Positions 9,229 to 18,932 of a stretch of DNA of 64,000 nucleotides are shown piece by piece. Origin of the DNA: DASUSH01 sp963785155 (lineage in GTDB: Bacteria > Actinomycetota > Thermoleophilia > Solirubrobacterales > 70-9); contig CAWAUB010000007.1 in assembly GCA_963785155.1 (NCBI GenBank), positions 186,001-250,000 on the forward strand, in the 5' to 3' direction. Made by a program: the position numbers and the translations under genes. The notes below the pieces were generated by a model that made no database searches, was not told the origin of the DNA, and saw only the letters and a program-made list of their open reading frames with translations. Numbering within the stretch: position 1 is the stretch's first letter; the number at the start of each line of letters is the position of its first letter.

Positions 9229-9248
9229 AGGGGTCTGACCCCTTAGGT
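9223..9248. repeat. Near-perfect palindrome at the PadR 3' end
   Basis: Arms ACCTAA-A-GGGGTC and GACCCCTTAGGT pair over 12 bases with one bulged A and a single-base centre. It follows the end of the PadR domain directly and carries no start codon. It may be a small mobile palindrome of the REP type or a transcript-end hairpin; no poly-T follows. I saw no second copy in this window. Confidence 0.6.
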
Positions 9249-9305
9249 AGCGGCCAGCCGGCTCAAGGCCGCAGCGCGGGCGGCCGATCGGTGTTTCGGG
9301 GATTG

Positions 9306-10325
9306 ATGGGACGAGGGATGGCTTTCCGGATCGTGCTCGCGTCCGCGCTTGTCGCAGGCGTGGTTGCGGCGCCCGCGCAGGCGCGGGTCCCCGATGACTT
9401 CTACGGCGTCGTCGCCCAGGGGCCGCTGTTGCCGTCCGACTACGACCTGATGGCCGAGGGCGGCGCCGGCACGCTCCGCTTCCCGATCGAGTGGGCGCAG
9501 GTCGAGCCCGAGCCCGGCGTCTATGACTTCGCAGCGATCGACGCGATCGTCGATGGCGCGGCTTCGCGGGGGATCGAGCCGCTTCCGTTCGTCTGGTCGA
9601 CGCCGGCCTGGGTCGACCCGCAGAAGTCGCGGCCGCCTCTGGACAACGCCAAGGACGAGCGGGCCTGGCAGCGGTTCCTCGCCGTGCTCGCGGACCGCTA
9701 CGGCGAGTCCATCGACGACTGGCAGGTCTGGAACGAGGCCAACTTCAAGCTCTACTGGAAGCCGAAACCTTCGCCCCGCGACTACGCGGAGCTGGTGCGA
9801 ATTTCGGCGAAGACACTCCGCGAGCACGACCGGGGCGCGCGGATCATGCTCGCCGGCGTCGCGCCCGTGAAGCGGGGGATGCTCCCGTGGGAGTTCCTCG
9901 AGGGCATCTACAGGGTTCGCGGGGTCGAGCGCTGGTTCGAGACCGTCGCGGTCCACCCCTACCACCCGGAGCTCGCCGGAGTCGAGTTCCAGATCCGCCA
10001 GGCGCTCGACGAAATCGATGCCGCGGGCGACCGGCAGGCGAAGCTGCGGATCACCGAGCTCGGCTGGGCCTCGGAGGGCCCGGAATCGGACCCGATGACG
10101 AAGGGCCGCGAGGGGCAGGCAACGATGCTCGACAAGTCGTTCGAGCTGCTCACCAAGGAGCGGCGCCGCTGGAAGCTGACCGGAGTCGACTGGCACTCCT
10201 TCCAGGACGTCGGGCCCGACGGAGGCGAGCCGGTTTGCTCGTTCTGCCCGGGCTCCGGCCTAGTCACCGCCGCGCGCGAACCGAAGCCGGCGTTCGACGC
10301 ATTCGGGCGTTTCGCCCGCCGCTGA
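9306..10325 (+). CDS. Secreted GH-A clan glycoside hydrolase (TIM barrel)
   Basis: 339 residues from ATG 9306 (ATG 9318 is an alternative). A signal peptide (FRIVLASALVAGVVAAPAQA) leads to a barrel fold of the GH5/GH39 kind: RFPIEWAQVEPEPGVYDF, the acid/base block WQVWNEAN, and the nucleophile block RITELGW. No binding module follows. The substrate is a glycan but cannot be specified. The gene is in frame with the upstream PadR gene without an intervening stop, but the signal peptide argues for separate translation. Confidence 0.75.
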   Translation: MGRGMAFRIVLASALVAGVVAAPAQARVPDDFYGVVAQGPLLPSDYDLMAEGGAGTLRFPIEWAQVEPEPGVYDFAAIDAIVDGAASRGIEPLPFVWSTPAWVDPQKSRPPLDNAKDERAWQRFLAVLADRYGESIDDWQVWNEANFKLYWKPKPSPRDYAELVRISAKTLREHDRGARIMLAGVAPVKRGMLPWEFLEGIYRVRGVERWFETVAVHPYHPELAGVEFQIRQALDEIDAAGDRQAKLRITELGWASEGPESDPMTKGREGQATMLDKSFELLTKERRRWKLTGVDWHSFQDVGPDGGEPVCSFCPGSGLVTAAREPKPAFDAFGRFARR

Positions 10326-10375
10326 GCGCTCCTCACGTTTCCGGACGAGGGGGCGTTACTACCCTCGGAGGAAGG

Positions 10376-11350
10376 ATGGATCGACGCTCGTGGACGCTGC
10401 TGCTGGTACTCGCCGCAATCTGGGGGGCCAGCTACATGTTCATCGCGATCGGGCTGCGCGACCTCGACCCCGTGATGATCGCCTTCCTGCGGATCGCGCT
10501 CGCCGCGTTGGTGCTCGCGCCGATCGCAGCCTCGCGCGGCGCCTTCGCCGGCCTTCGCGAGCGGCTGCCGATGCTGGTCCTGCTGGGGGCCGTGCAGGCC
10601 GCCGGGCCCTGGGTGTTGCTGGCTCTGGGACAGGAGGAGGTCTCCTCCTCGCTCGCCGGCATCCTCGTCGCGTCGACCCCGCTCTTCACCGCGCTGCTCG
10701 CGATCCGCTTCGATCAGGAGGAGCGAGCGGAGGGGCTGCGCCTGGTCGGCGTCGGGATCGGCATCGTCGGGGTCGCCGTCCTGCTCGGCCTCGACCTCGG
10801 CGGCTCGAGCGCGGCGCTCCTCGGCGGCCTCGCGATCGTTCTCGCGAGCCTCGGATACGCGATCGGCGGCTTCATGGTCAAGCATCGCTTCGGCCCGATC
10901 CAGCCGATCGGCATCGCTGCCGGGGTGATGATCGCCAGCACCCTGCTCCTCGCGCTGCCGGCGGCCTTCTTCCTGCCCACGGAGGTACCGGGGATCGGCC
11001 CGGTTGCCGCGGTCACCGCACTCGGCGTCGTCGGCACGGGGATCGCCTTCGTCATCTTCTACGAGCTGATGACGACCGTCGGGCCGGCCAGGACGTTCAT
11101 CGTCACCTACCTGGCTCCGGCCTTCGCGGTCGTCTATGGGGCCACCCTGCTCGACGAGGAGGTGACGGTCGCGACGATCGCCGGCCTCGCGCTGATCGTC
11201 GGCGGCTCCTACCTGGCCGCCGAAGGCCGCCTGCCCTGGACTAGTCGTCCTCCCGCAGGGGACGTCCCTCCGCCGCCCGGCGGCGAAGCAGCGGCGCGGC
11301 CCGATATCGCTCTTCGCCCAGCTCCGAGCGAAGCTCGTCGAGGCGGCTGA
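10376..11350 (+). CDS. EamA-family (DMT) transporter
   Basis: 324 residues starting MDRRSWTLLL, with GGAGGAAGG directly before the ATG. About ten membrane helices form two EamA repeats (WGASYMFIAIGL in the first, ALLGGLAIVLASLGYAIGG in the second). Family members export amino acids or metabolites; the cargo is unknown. The last 35-40 residues are a Pro/Ala/Arg-rich tail that overlaps the convergent 3-hydroxyacyl-CoA dehydrogenase by about 110 bases. Confidence 0.82.
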   Translation: MDRRSWTLLLVLAAIWGASYMFIAIGLRDLDPVMIAFLRIALAALVLAPIAASRGAFAGLRERLPMLVLLGAVQAAGPWVLLALGQEEVSSSLAGILVASTPLFTALLAIRFDQEERAEGLRLVGVGIGIVGVAVLLGLDLGGSSAALLGGLAIVLASLGYAIGGFMVKHRFGPIQPIGIAAGVMIASTLLLALPAAFFLPTEVPGIGPVAAVTALGVVGTGIAFVIFYELMTTVGPARTFIVTYLAPAFAVVYGATLLDEEVTVATIAGLALIVGGSYLAAEGRLPWTSRPPAGDVPPPPGGEAAARPDIALRPAPSEARRGG

Positions 11351-12474
11351 GCACCCGCTCGGCGCCGATCTCGTCGCCCCACGCGAGTGGCCCGCGCGGC
11401 CAGTTGAATCCAAGGCGCATCGCCGTGTCGATGTCCTCGGCGCTGCCGATCCCGCGCCCCAGCGCGAACGCCGCTTCGTTGACCAGCTGGCAGACGATCC
11501 GCGAGAGCGCGGCGACCTGAACGTCCGGAGGCAGGTCGAGCTCGGGATCTCCCTGCCATTCGGTGACGTCGGCTGGCGGCGGCTCGGTGACCTTGGGGTC
11601 GTCGGGGCGGTGCGGGCCGGAGCCGTAGTCGTAGTAGCCGCGCCCCGACTTGCGGCCCAGGCGGCCCGCCGCGACCATCTTGGCCTGGATCGGGCTCGGC
11701 TGCCAGCGCGGCTCGTGAAAGCTCTGCTCCCAGAAGGACTTCGAGACCTCGAAGCCGACGTCGATGCCGACCAGGTCCATCATCTCGAACGGCACCCATC
11801 CGGAAACCGCCGCCGCGGCGAACGATCGCGTCGATCTGCGCGGCGGTCGCGACCCTGTCCCCCAGCAACCGCAGGCTCTCGAGCCCGAACGGGCGGGCGC
11901 AGCGGTTGGCGATGAAGCCGATCTCGTCGGCGGCGCGGACCGGCGTCTTGCCCATTCGCTCGCAGGCATCGGCGACCGAGTCGGCGCTCTCGGCCGAGGT
12001 CTCCTCGCCCGAGACGACTTCGACGAGTCGCATCAGCGCGGGCGGGTTGAAGAAGTGCATCCCGCAGACGCGGTCCGGAGCATCGATCGGCGCCGCGATC
12101 GCGGTCACCGAGAGCGACGATGTGTTCGTCGCCAGGATCGCCTCCGGTCCGGCAGCGCTCGCCAACTCGGCGAACAGCTCGCGCTTCAGCTCGAGGGACT
12201 CCGGCGCCGCCTCGACGATCAGGTCGCAGCCGCCGAGGTCGTCGAGCCTGCCGGCGGAGAGCAGCCGCGAAGACGCCGCCTCGGCCTCCTCCTGCGTCCA
12301 GCGCCCGCGATCGGCACCCTTGACGAGCGCCTCGCGCAGCCGCTGGGCGCCCTGCTCGAGCGCGCCGGCGTCGGGGTCGTGCAGCAGGACCTCGAAGCGG
12401 CCGAGGCAGGCGGCCTGGGCGATCCCGGCGCCCATCGTGCCGGCGCCGGCGACGCCGATCCGCTCGATCTTCAC
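11241..12474 (-). CDS. 3-hydroxyacyl-CoA dehydrogenase, frame broken once
   Basis: An NAD-binding Rossmann motif VAGAGTMGAGIAQ begins the protein; TNTSSLSVTAIA and MHFFNPPALMRLVEVV (active-site His) follow. The frame breaks near 11795, where one extra base separates GGFRMG from PFEMMDLVGID. The joined protein has two C-terminal 3HCDH domains, the second ending REDD. It oxidises 3-hydroxyacyl-CoA to 3-oxoacyl-CoA. The GTG start overlaps the TGA of the upstream cupin gene (GTGA), implying coupling. It is the last gene of a beta-oxidation run starting at 14937. Confidence 0.85.
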
Positions 12475-12977
12475 GGCTCGCGCGAGTCGGCCGGGTTCGG
12501 CTCGTCGTCCATGTAGTCGACGGCGTCCGATTCGTGAAATGAGAAGAACTTGGATCCCGGCCTGGGCTGCCCACCCGGCGCCCGGTTCGTCGCGAGGATC
12601 TTGCCGCTGTCCGGATAGCCGTTCAGGTCGACGTCGTTCATCTCGGAGACGATCAGGAACCGGGCCGTCTCCTCGGAGTGGTTGACCACCTGATGAACGC
12701 CCTCGGGACCGACGCGGAAAGCGACGACCTCGCCCTCCGCCAGCTCCCGCTCGCCCTCGGGACTGCGCAGCGTGGGGCGGCCGCCGAGCACGATCAGCAT
12801 CTCCTCGTTGTTCGAGTGCCAGTGATATGGGAAGCAGGCGTTGCCGGGCTCGACCTCGAACAGGCTCGCGCCGAGCCGCTCGCTCTCCGCCTGCCAGCCG
12901 ATTCGCGCCCGCCGGTAGGTGAATCCGGGCCGGTCGGTCGGCTCGTCGAACTCGGGCTCGAAGACGTTCGGCGCCAT
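12471..12977 (-). CDS. Cupin-domain protein
   Basis: 168 residues starting MAPNVFEPEFDEPTDRP. The double-stranded beta-helix motif is visible: FPYHWHSNNEEMLIVLGG (two His and a Glu as metal ligands) and, later, GVHQVVNHSEETARFLIVSE (third His). Such single-cupin proteins bind metal and may be sugar-phosphate isomerases, dioxygenases or sensors; nothing decides between these. It sits between the hydratase and dehydrogenase genes of a fatty-acid degradation run, with only four bases upstream and a stop-start overlap downstream. Confidence 0.8.
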   Translation of the reverse strand: MAPNVFEPEFDEPTDRPGFTYRRARIGWQAESERLGASLFEVEPGNACFPYHWHSNNEEMLIVLGGRPTLRSPEGERELAEGEVVAFRVGPEGVHQVVNHSEETARFLIVSEMNDVDLNGYPDSGKILATNRAPGGQPRPGSKFFSFHESDAVDYMDDEPNPADSREP

Positions 12978-12981
12978 CGCT

Positions 12982-13755
12982 CTACCTGCCCCGGAACTCC
13001 GGGCGGCGCTTCTCGAGGAACGCATCCATGCCCTCGATCCGGTCCTCGGTCGCCATCGCGAGCTCGTAGAGGCGCCGCTCCACTTCGATCCCGGCGCTGA
13101 GCGTCGTCTCCTCCGCCTCGAGCACGGCCTGCTTCGCCAGGCGCGCCGCGATCGGCGGCCGGCGCCCTATCCGCTGCGCCAGCTCGACGGCGTGCTCGAG
13201 CCAACCCTTCTTCTTCACCACCGCGTTGATCAGGCCGAGCTTCGCCGCCTCGTGCGCGTCGATCCGGCGCCCCGTGAGGATCATCTCCATCGCCCGTTGC
13301 TTGCCGATGACGCGGGCGATCCGCTGGGTTCCACCGCCGCCCGGGATGATCCCGAGCGTGATCTCGGGCTGGCCGAACTCGGCCGTCTCGGAGGCCACGA
13401 TGAGGTCGCAGGCCAGGGCGAGCTCGAAGCCACCGCCGAGCGCCCAGCCGGAGACCGCAGCGACCATCGGGGTCTTGATCGCCGCGAGCCGCCGCCAGAA
13501 GGCGGCCGACGGATGGCGCATTGCCTCCTCGAAGGTGCGCTCGCGCAGGGCGCGGATGTCGGCGCCGGAGGCGAACGCGGTGTCGGAGCCGGTGACGACG
13601 ATGCAGTGGGCCTCCGGGTCGGAGTCGAGCCGCTCGAGCTCGGACGCGATCTCCTCCATCACCTCCGGCGAGAGCGCGTTGCGCGTCTCCGGCCGGTCGA
13701 TCTGCAGCAGCCAGACGCCCTCGCCGCGCGGCTCGACCTCGACGAACTGCGGCAC
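12982..13755 (-). CDS. Enoyl-CoA hydratase/isomerase family protein
   Basis: 257 residues, the usual length of a crotonase-fold enzyme. The CoA-binding and oxyanion-hole block is SGADIRAL, followed by SGWALGGGFELALACD and FGQPEITLGIIPGGGGTQR. The latter two carry both catalytic glutamates of true hydratases. It hydrates trans-2-enoyl-CoA in beta-oxidation. It lies six bases after the acyl-CoA dehydrogenase and four before the cupin, consistent with one transcript. Confidence 0.88.
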   Translation of the reverse strand: MPQFVEVEPRGEGVWLLQIDRPETRNALSPEVMEEIASELERLDSDPEAHCIVVTGSDTAFASGADIRALRERTFEEAMRHPSAAFWRRLAAIKTPMVAAVSGWALGGGFELALACDLIVASETAEFGQPEITLGIIPGGGGTQRIARVIGKQRAMEMILTGRRIDAHEAAKLGLINAVVKKKGWLEHAVELAQRIGRRPPIAARLAKQAVLEAEETTLSAGIEVERRLYELAMATEDRIEGMDAFLEKRRPEFRGR

Positions 13756-13761
13756 CAGACG

Positions 13762-14937
13762 TCAGTCGCTCTTCGACTCGAACGGCAGGAAGGCGTTGAC
13801 CCCGGTCGCGTCGCGCCCGATGATCAGCTTCTGGATCTGCGATGTGCCCTCGTAGAGCGTGGTGACCCGAGCGTCGCGCAGGTAGCGCTCGACAGGATGG
13901 TCGTCGACGTAGCCGGCGCCTCCGTGAACCTGGATCGCGTCGTTGGCGCTGGCGACGGCGGCCTCCGTCGCGTAGAGCTTTGCGACCGACGTCTCGACCG
14001 TGTTCGGCTGCTTCGCGTCCTTGAGCGCGCCGGCGCGGCGGACCAGCATCCGGGCGGCGTCGCGGCGGACGACCATGTCGGCGATCAGCTCCTGGACCAG
14101 CTGGAAGCGGGCGATCGGAACTCCGAACTGCCTGCGCTCGGTCGAGTAGGAGACCGACGCGTCGACGCAGCCGTCGCAGATCCCGACGCAGCCGGAGGCG
14201 ACCGAGTAGCGGCCCGAGTCGAGCGCCGACATCGCGACCTTGAAGCCGTCGCCGATCTCACCGAGCAGCGCGTCGTCGCCGACCTCGATCCCGTCGAGCG
14301 AGATCGAGGCGGTGTCGGAGGCCCGCAGGCCGAGCTTGCCGTGGATCTCCTGCGAGGAGTAGCCCTCGGAATCCGTGGGCACGAGGAAGCAGGCGAGGCC
14401 GCGGTGGGCCTTCTCCGGGTCGGTCTGGGCGAAGATCAGCGCGACCTCGGCGTAGTTGGCGAGCGAGATCCACATCTTGTTGCCGGTGATCCGCCAGCCG
14501 CCGTCGATCTTCTCCGCGCGGGTGCGCAGCGAGGCGGCGTCGGAGCCGGAGTCGGGCTCGGTCAGGCCGAAGCTGCCGAGTCCCTCGCCGGAGCACAGGC
14601 GCGGCAGCCAGCGGTGCTTCTGCTCCTCGGTGCCCCAGCGCTCGATCGAGCCGGCGACGAGCGAGGTGACGACGGAGACGACCGTCCGCGCCGAGGAGTC
14701 GGCGCGGCCGACCTGCTCGACGATCAGGCCGTAGGAGAGGTAGTCGAGGCCGCGGCCGCCGTACTCCTCGGCAACGGGCGCGCCGAGGTAGCCCATCTCG
14801 CCGAGCTTCGTGGCGAGGTCGCGGTCGAACTTGCCGGCGCGGTCGGAGTCACGGGCCCGGGGCACGATGACCCCGTCGGCGAACTCGCGCGCGGTCTCCG
14901 AGATCAGCTTCTGCTCGTCGGTGAGGGAGAGGTCCAT
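13762..14937 (-). CDS. Acyl-CoA dehydrogenase
   Basis: 391 residues, full length. Family blocks include GLTEPDSGSDAASLRTRAE and WISLANYAEVALIFAQ. The C-terminal catalytic region is LYEGTSQIQKLIIGRDATG, with the Glu base in YEGT. It is an FAD enzyme that makes trans-2-enoyl-CoA from acyl-CoA and passes electrons to ETF; no etf genes are in the window. It is the first gene of a four-gene minus-strand run with a hydratase, a cupin and a dehydrogenase. Confidence 0.9.
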   Translation of the reverse strand: MDLSLTDEQKLISETAREFADGVIVPRARDSDRAGKFDRDLATKLGEMGYLGAPVAEEYGGRGLDYLSYGLIVEQVGRADSSARTVVSVVTSLVAGSIERWGTEEQKHRWLPRLCSGEGLGSFGLTEPDSGSDAASLRTRAEKIDGGWRITGNKMWISLANYAEVALIFAQTDPEKAHRGLACFLVPTDSEGYSSQEIHGKLGLRASDTASISLDGIEVGDDALLGEIGDGFKVAMSALDSGRYSVASGCVGICDGCVDASVSYSTERRQFGVPIARFQLVQELIADMVVRRDAARMLVRRAGALKDAKQPNTVETSVAKLYATEAAVASANDAIQVHGGAGYVDDHPVERYLRDARVTTLYEGTSQIQKLIIGRDATGVNAFLPFESKSD

Positions 14938-15152
14938 CTCAGGCAGATGAGATCAAGCCGAACCGGACGCGAAGCGGCGGACTTCGGCGTATCGTTCGCC
15001 GCAGACTATGGACGGCTCGAGATTCGGTGGTAGAAGGAGGGCCTGGCATAGGCTCCGAAGCGATCGGAAATCCTGGGTGTTTACGAGTCCGCAGGGATGC
15101 GGATCGAAATGGAGGCCGGAAATGACGGACGCGGGCTGGTTCGAGGCGACAG

Positions 15153-16884
15153 ATGCGAGGCCTGATGCTCGCGGCGATCGCGGTTCTCGCGCTCTGCCTG
15201 CCGGTTGCTGCGGAGGCGAAGCGGAACCTCTACGTCGGTGGCAATACGTCCGACAACATCGCCGGGTTTGATCTCGGCGCCGACGGCTCCCTGACGGGGA
15301 TCACCGGTTCCCCGTTCCCCTCGGGCCAATTGATGCGGGGCGGCCTCATCTCTCCGAACGGCGCAGCTCGCCTACTCGGCGAATAACGGCAACATCCGCG
15401 GCTACACGGTGAATGGGACGACGGGTCGTCCTCACCCAGGTCGTCGGGCCGTTGACATCTGGGCTGAACCTGCGCTCGCTTGCCTTCAACCCGGCCGGCA
15501 ACGTCGTCTATTTCGCGCTCCGCGAGGACGACCAGATCCAGGCCTTCTCGGTGGCCTCGAGCGGTGCGTTGACAGCGATCGGGGCCCCGGTCGCGGCCGG
15601 CAATCAGCCGAATAACCCTGTGGTCACGCCGGACGGCAAGTTCCTCTATCTGACCAACTTCGTCTCAGACAACGTCTTCGGCTACTCGATCGATGGCACC
15701 GGCGCGCTCACGCTCCTGCCGGGGTTCCCGATCGCCGGCATCAACGGGGCCCAGGGGGCCCAGGTCAGCCCCGACGGGCGCTTCCTCTTCATCGGCGCCA
15801 AGTTGGCCGACCAGGTCTTCGCCTTCCAGATCGACGCCGCGGGTGCGCTGACGGCGCTGGCCGGTTCTCCGTTTGCGACAGGAGACGGGCCGCGCTCGCT
15901 CACGCTCTCCGGCGACGGAAGCCGGCTCTTCATCGCAAACGAGAACAGCGACAACGTCTCCGCATTTCGCCGTCGGGCACCGACGGTGCCCTGACCCAGG
16001 TGACCGGCTCGCCGTTCGCGGCGGGCGACGGGCCGACGGGGGCGGTGGTGACCCCCGACGGCAAGGTCGTCTACATCTCGAACCAGAATTCGAACAACAT
16101 CAACGCGTACAGCGTCGCCGCGGACGGAGCGCTCACCCAGATCACCGGTTCTCCGTTCGCCGCCGGGGTCACGGCGCCGGAAACGGCGGGCCTCTTCATC
16201 ACCCCGGACCAGCCGCCGACCGCCTCCTTCACCGCGGACGCGGGGCAGCCGGGCAAGGAAACCGTGTTCGACGCCTCGGCAAGTACGGATTCGGACGGAA
16301 CGGTCGCTCGCTTCGACTGGGACTTCGGCGACGGGCAGACCGCGCCCGATGCCGGTCCGACTCCAAGGCATGTCTACGCGGACGCCGGAACGTTCACCGC
16401 AACCCTCACCGTGATCGACAACGAAGGCTGTTCGAACACCCAGGTCTGGACGGGTCAGACGGCGCTCTGCAACGGCTCGGCCGGCGCCCGGGCCGAGCAG
16501 CAGTTGGACGTGAACAAGAACAACGGCCCGAGCCTGAAGCTCTCTGGGGACAAGAAGCAGAAGGTCGCGAAGTCCGTCGAGGTGACGGCGAAGAGCGACG
16601 AGGCGGTCGACGCCGTCGCGAAGGGCAAGCTGTCGGTCAAGGGTGGCTCGAAGAGCTCGAAGGTGGCCCTGAAGAGCTTCAGCCTGAAGAAGTCCAAGAA
16701 GAGCCTCGCGGCGGACAAGAAGAAGACGCTGAAGCTGAAGCTCTCGAAGAAGGCCTTCAAGTCGGCCAAGGCGTCGCTCCCGGAGGGCGGCAAGGGCACG
16801 GCGAAGCTGACCGTCAAAGTCACTGACGACGCCGGGAACCAGACCGTTAAGAAGCGGACCGTGAAGCTGAAGTCGAAGAAGTAG
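15153..16884 (+). CDS. Secreted beta-propeller protein with PKD domain and Lys-rich tail, frame broken four times
   Basis: A signal peptide (residues 1-22) precedes at least five repeats of about 45 residues of the type VTPDGKFLYLTNFVSDNVFGYSID, the YVTN/lactonase-like beta-propeller pattern. A PKD domain follows (FDWDFGDGQTAPD, HVYADAGTFTATLTV), then a Lys/Ser-rich Ig-like C-terminus with about one Lys in four. Single extra bases break the frame near 15363, 15426, 15966 and 15978; the repeats continue exactly across each break. It is probably a cell-surface or secreted protein. The lysine-rich end may hold it to anionic wall polymers (inference). Confidence 0.72.
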
Positions 16885-16890
16885 CGCGAA

Positions 16891-17682
16891 CTACTCGTCG
16901 AGCTCGCTCGCGAGGACTCGCTGGAACGCGTCGCGCGCTTCGATCGTCCGCGGTCCGGGCGCCTCGGGAAACGCGTGCCCGTCGAGCGAGGAGATCGCCT
17001 GGACCTCGCGCGTCGTCGAGGCGAGGAACGCCTCGTGGGCGCCACGCAGCTCCTCGATGTCCCAGTCGCCCTCCTCGACGTGGAGGTCGCGGCAGAGGCG
17101 GTGGCGGGTGATCGACTCGAGGATGCCGCTGTCGATCGCCGGCGTGCGCAGGCCGCCCTCGGCGGACACCCAGAAGACGGATGAGGTCGGCGCCTCCAGC
17201 ACGACACCGTCAGGGCGGACGAGGATCGCCTCCTCGGCGTCCTTGCCCTGCGCGATCCGGGTCGCCTGCATGTTCGCGGCGTAGGAGATGGACTTGACGC
17301 CGGTCAGGATCACGCTGGGCGCGTAGGTGACGGTGGCGACCGCGATCGTCTCGTCCCACTCGGGCAGCGTCTCGCAGAACAGCAGGCGCTTGCCGCCGCG
17401 CGTGAGGACGATGCGAAGCGCGCCTCCGCGCGTGCCGAACTCGCCGAGCAGGTCGACGATCTCGTGCTCCAGCGCCTCGCGGTCGACCGGCAGCTCGATC
17501 TTCGCCGCCGATCGCTCGATCCGGTCGAGGTGATCGGCGAGGGCGTACGGACGCCCCTCGTAGAGCCGGATCACCTCAAAGGCACCATCGCCGCGCAGCA
17601 GGCCGTCGTCGGTCGCGGGGATCATCGCCCCCTCGGCGGGGCCGATCGCGCCGTTGATGCTCGCCAGGACCGCTTCGGCCAT
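16891..17682 (-). CDS. Class-IV PLP aminotransferase (IlvE/PabC-like)
   Basis: 263 residues. The fold-type IV pattern is present: DDGLLRGDGAFEVIRLYEGRP near the N-terminus, GVKSISYAANMQATR with the PLP lysine, then EAILVRPDGVVLEAPTSSVFW and SGILESITR (phosphate-binding region). Members are branched-chain aminotransferase, D-amino-acid aminotransferase or aminodeoxychorismate lyase; the short length and GGALRIVLTRG favour the PabC/D-type side, but the choice is not certain. It follows the thiolase by nine bases. Confidence 0.8.
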   Translation of the reverse strand: MAEAVLASINGAIGPAEGAMIPATDDGLLRGDGAFEVIRLYEGRPYALADHLDRIERSAAKIELPVDREALEHEIVDLLGEFGTRGGALRIVLTRGGKRLLFCETLPEWDETIAVATVTYAPSVILTGVKSISYAANMQATRIAQGKDAEEAILVRPDGVVLEAPTSSVFWVSAEGGLRTPAIDSGILESITRHRLCRDLHVEEGDWDIEELRGAHEAFLASTTREVQAISSLDGHAFPEAPGPRTIEARDAFQRVLASELDE

Positions 17683-17691
17683 CAGGCGACC

Positions 17692-18904
17692 CTATGCCGC
17701 CGCCGGGTTCTCGACCACCGTCGCCACACCCTGGCCCACGCCCACGCACAGCGAGGCGATCCCGTAACGGGCGCCGCGGCGACGTAGCTCCCACAGGAGC
17801 GTGGTCAGGATGCGGGCGCCGGAGCAGCCCAGCGGGTGGCCGAGGGCGACGGCGCCGCCGTTCACGTTCAGCTTCTCCTCGTCGATGCCGAGCTCGCGGG
17901 CGCAGGCGAGTACCTGGCAGGCGAATGCCTCGTTGATCTCGATCAGGTCGATGTCTTCGAGGGAGAGGCCGGCGGCCTCGAGCGCCTTGGGGATCGCGTA
18001 GACGGGGCCGATCCCCATCACGGCGGGGTCGACGCCGGCGACGCCGATCGAGACGATCCGACCGAGCGGCTCGGCGCCGAGGGCTTCTGCCTTTTCTTCG
18101 GAGGCGAGTACCAGGCAGGCGGCGCCGTCATTCAGGGTCGATGCATTGCCGGCGGTGACGATGCCTCCCTCGCGGAAGGCGGGCTTGAGCTTCGCGAGCC
18201 GCTCGAGGCTCGCGTCGGCGCGCGGTCCCTCGTCGCGTTCCAGGGTCCCGCTCTCTCGGCCCTTCGCCGGCGGTAACTCGACCGGGACGATCTCCTCGTC
18301 GAAGAGGCCCGCCTCCGCAGCGGCAGAGGGCGCGCTGGTGGCTGCGCAGCGCGAAGGCGTCGGAGTCCTCGCGGGAGATCCCGATCCGCTCGGCGACGTT
18401 CTCGGCGGTCTCGCCCATGGCCTCGGTCGAGTGCAGCTCCGCCATTTTCGGGTTGACCATCCGCCAGCCGAGCGCGGTGTCGTGCATCGTCTGGGGCCCG
18501 CGCGGCTGCGCCACGTCGGGCTTGGTCGTCACCCAGGGGGCGCGGCTCATCGATTCCGAGCCGCCGGCGAAGTAGAGGTCGCCCTCGCCGAGCCGGAGGG
18601 CGCGCGAAGCCTGATTCACCGCCTCGAGGCCGGATGCGCAGAGGCGGTTGACGGTGACGCCGGGGACGGTGACGGGGAAGCCGGCAAGGAGCGCCGCCAT
18701 CCGTGCGACGTCGCGGTTGTCCTCGCCGGCCTGGTTCGCCGCCCCCATGTACACGTCGGCGACCTCGGCGGGATCGATTCCCGTGCGCTCCACGGCGGCG
18801 CTCACCGCGCGCGCGGCCAGATCGTCGGGGCGAACCGAGGAAAGGCCTCCCCGGAAGCGGCCGACGGGGGTCCGGACGGCGTCGATGATGAGGGCTTCCG
18901 CCAC
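17692..18904 (-). CDS. Acetyl-CoA acyltransferase (thiolase), frame broken once
   Basis: The N-terminal half has VNRLCASGLEAVNQASRA (nucleophile Cys) and GGSESMSRAPW. The C-terminal half has EINEAFACQVLA, NVNGGAVALGHPLGCSGARI (catalytic His) and ASLCVGVGQGVA (second catalytic Cys). The halves are in different frames; one extra base near 18332 (SHQRA to AAEAGLFDEEIVPVEL) separates them, and translation of the gap region is clean. It performs the thiolytic step of beta-oxidation and complements the dehydrogenase and hydratase genes 5 kb away. It is divergent from the sulfatase. Confidence 0.88.
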
Positions 18905-18932
18905 GGGCGGCGCGTATCCTCGCAGGAGCCGG

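Noticed and set aside
8691..10325. A true PadR-glycosidase fusion protein
   Set aside because: The glycosidase has its own signal peptide and start, which cannot work inside a cytosolic regulator.
12919..15033. 704-codon plus-strand frame
   Set aside because: Antisense of the enoyl-CoA hydratase and acyl-CoA dehydrogenase genes; no conserved motif.
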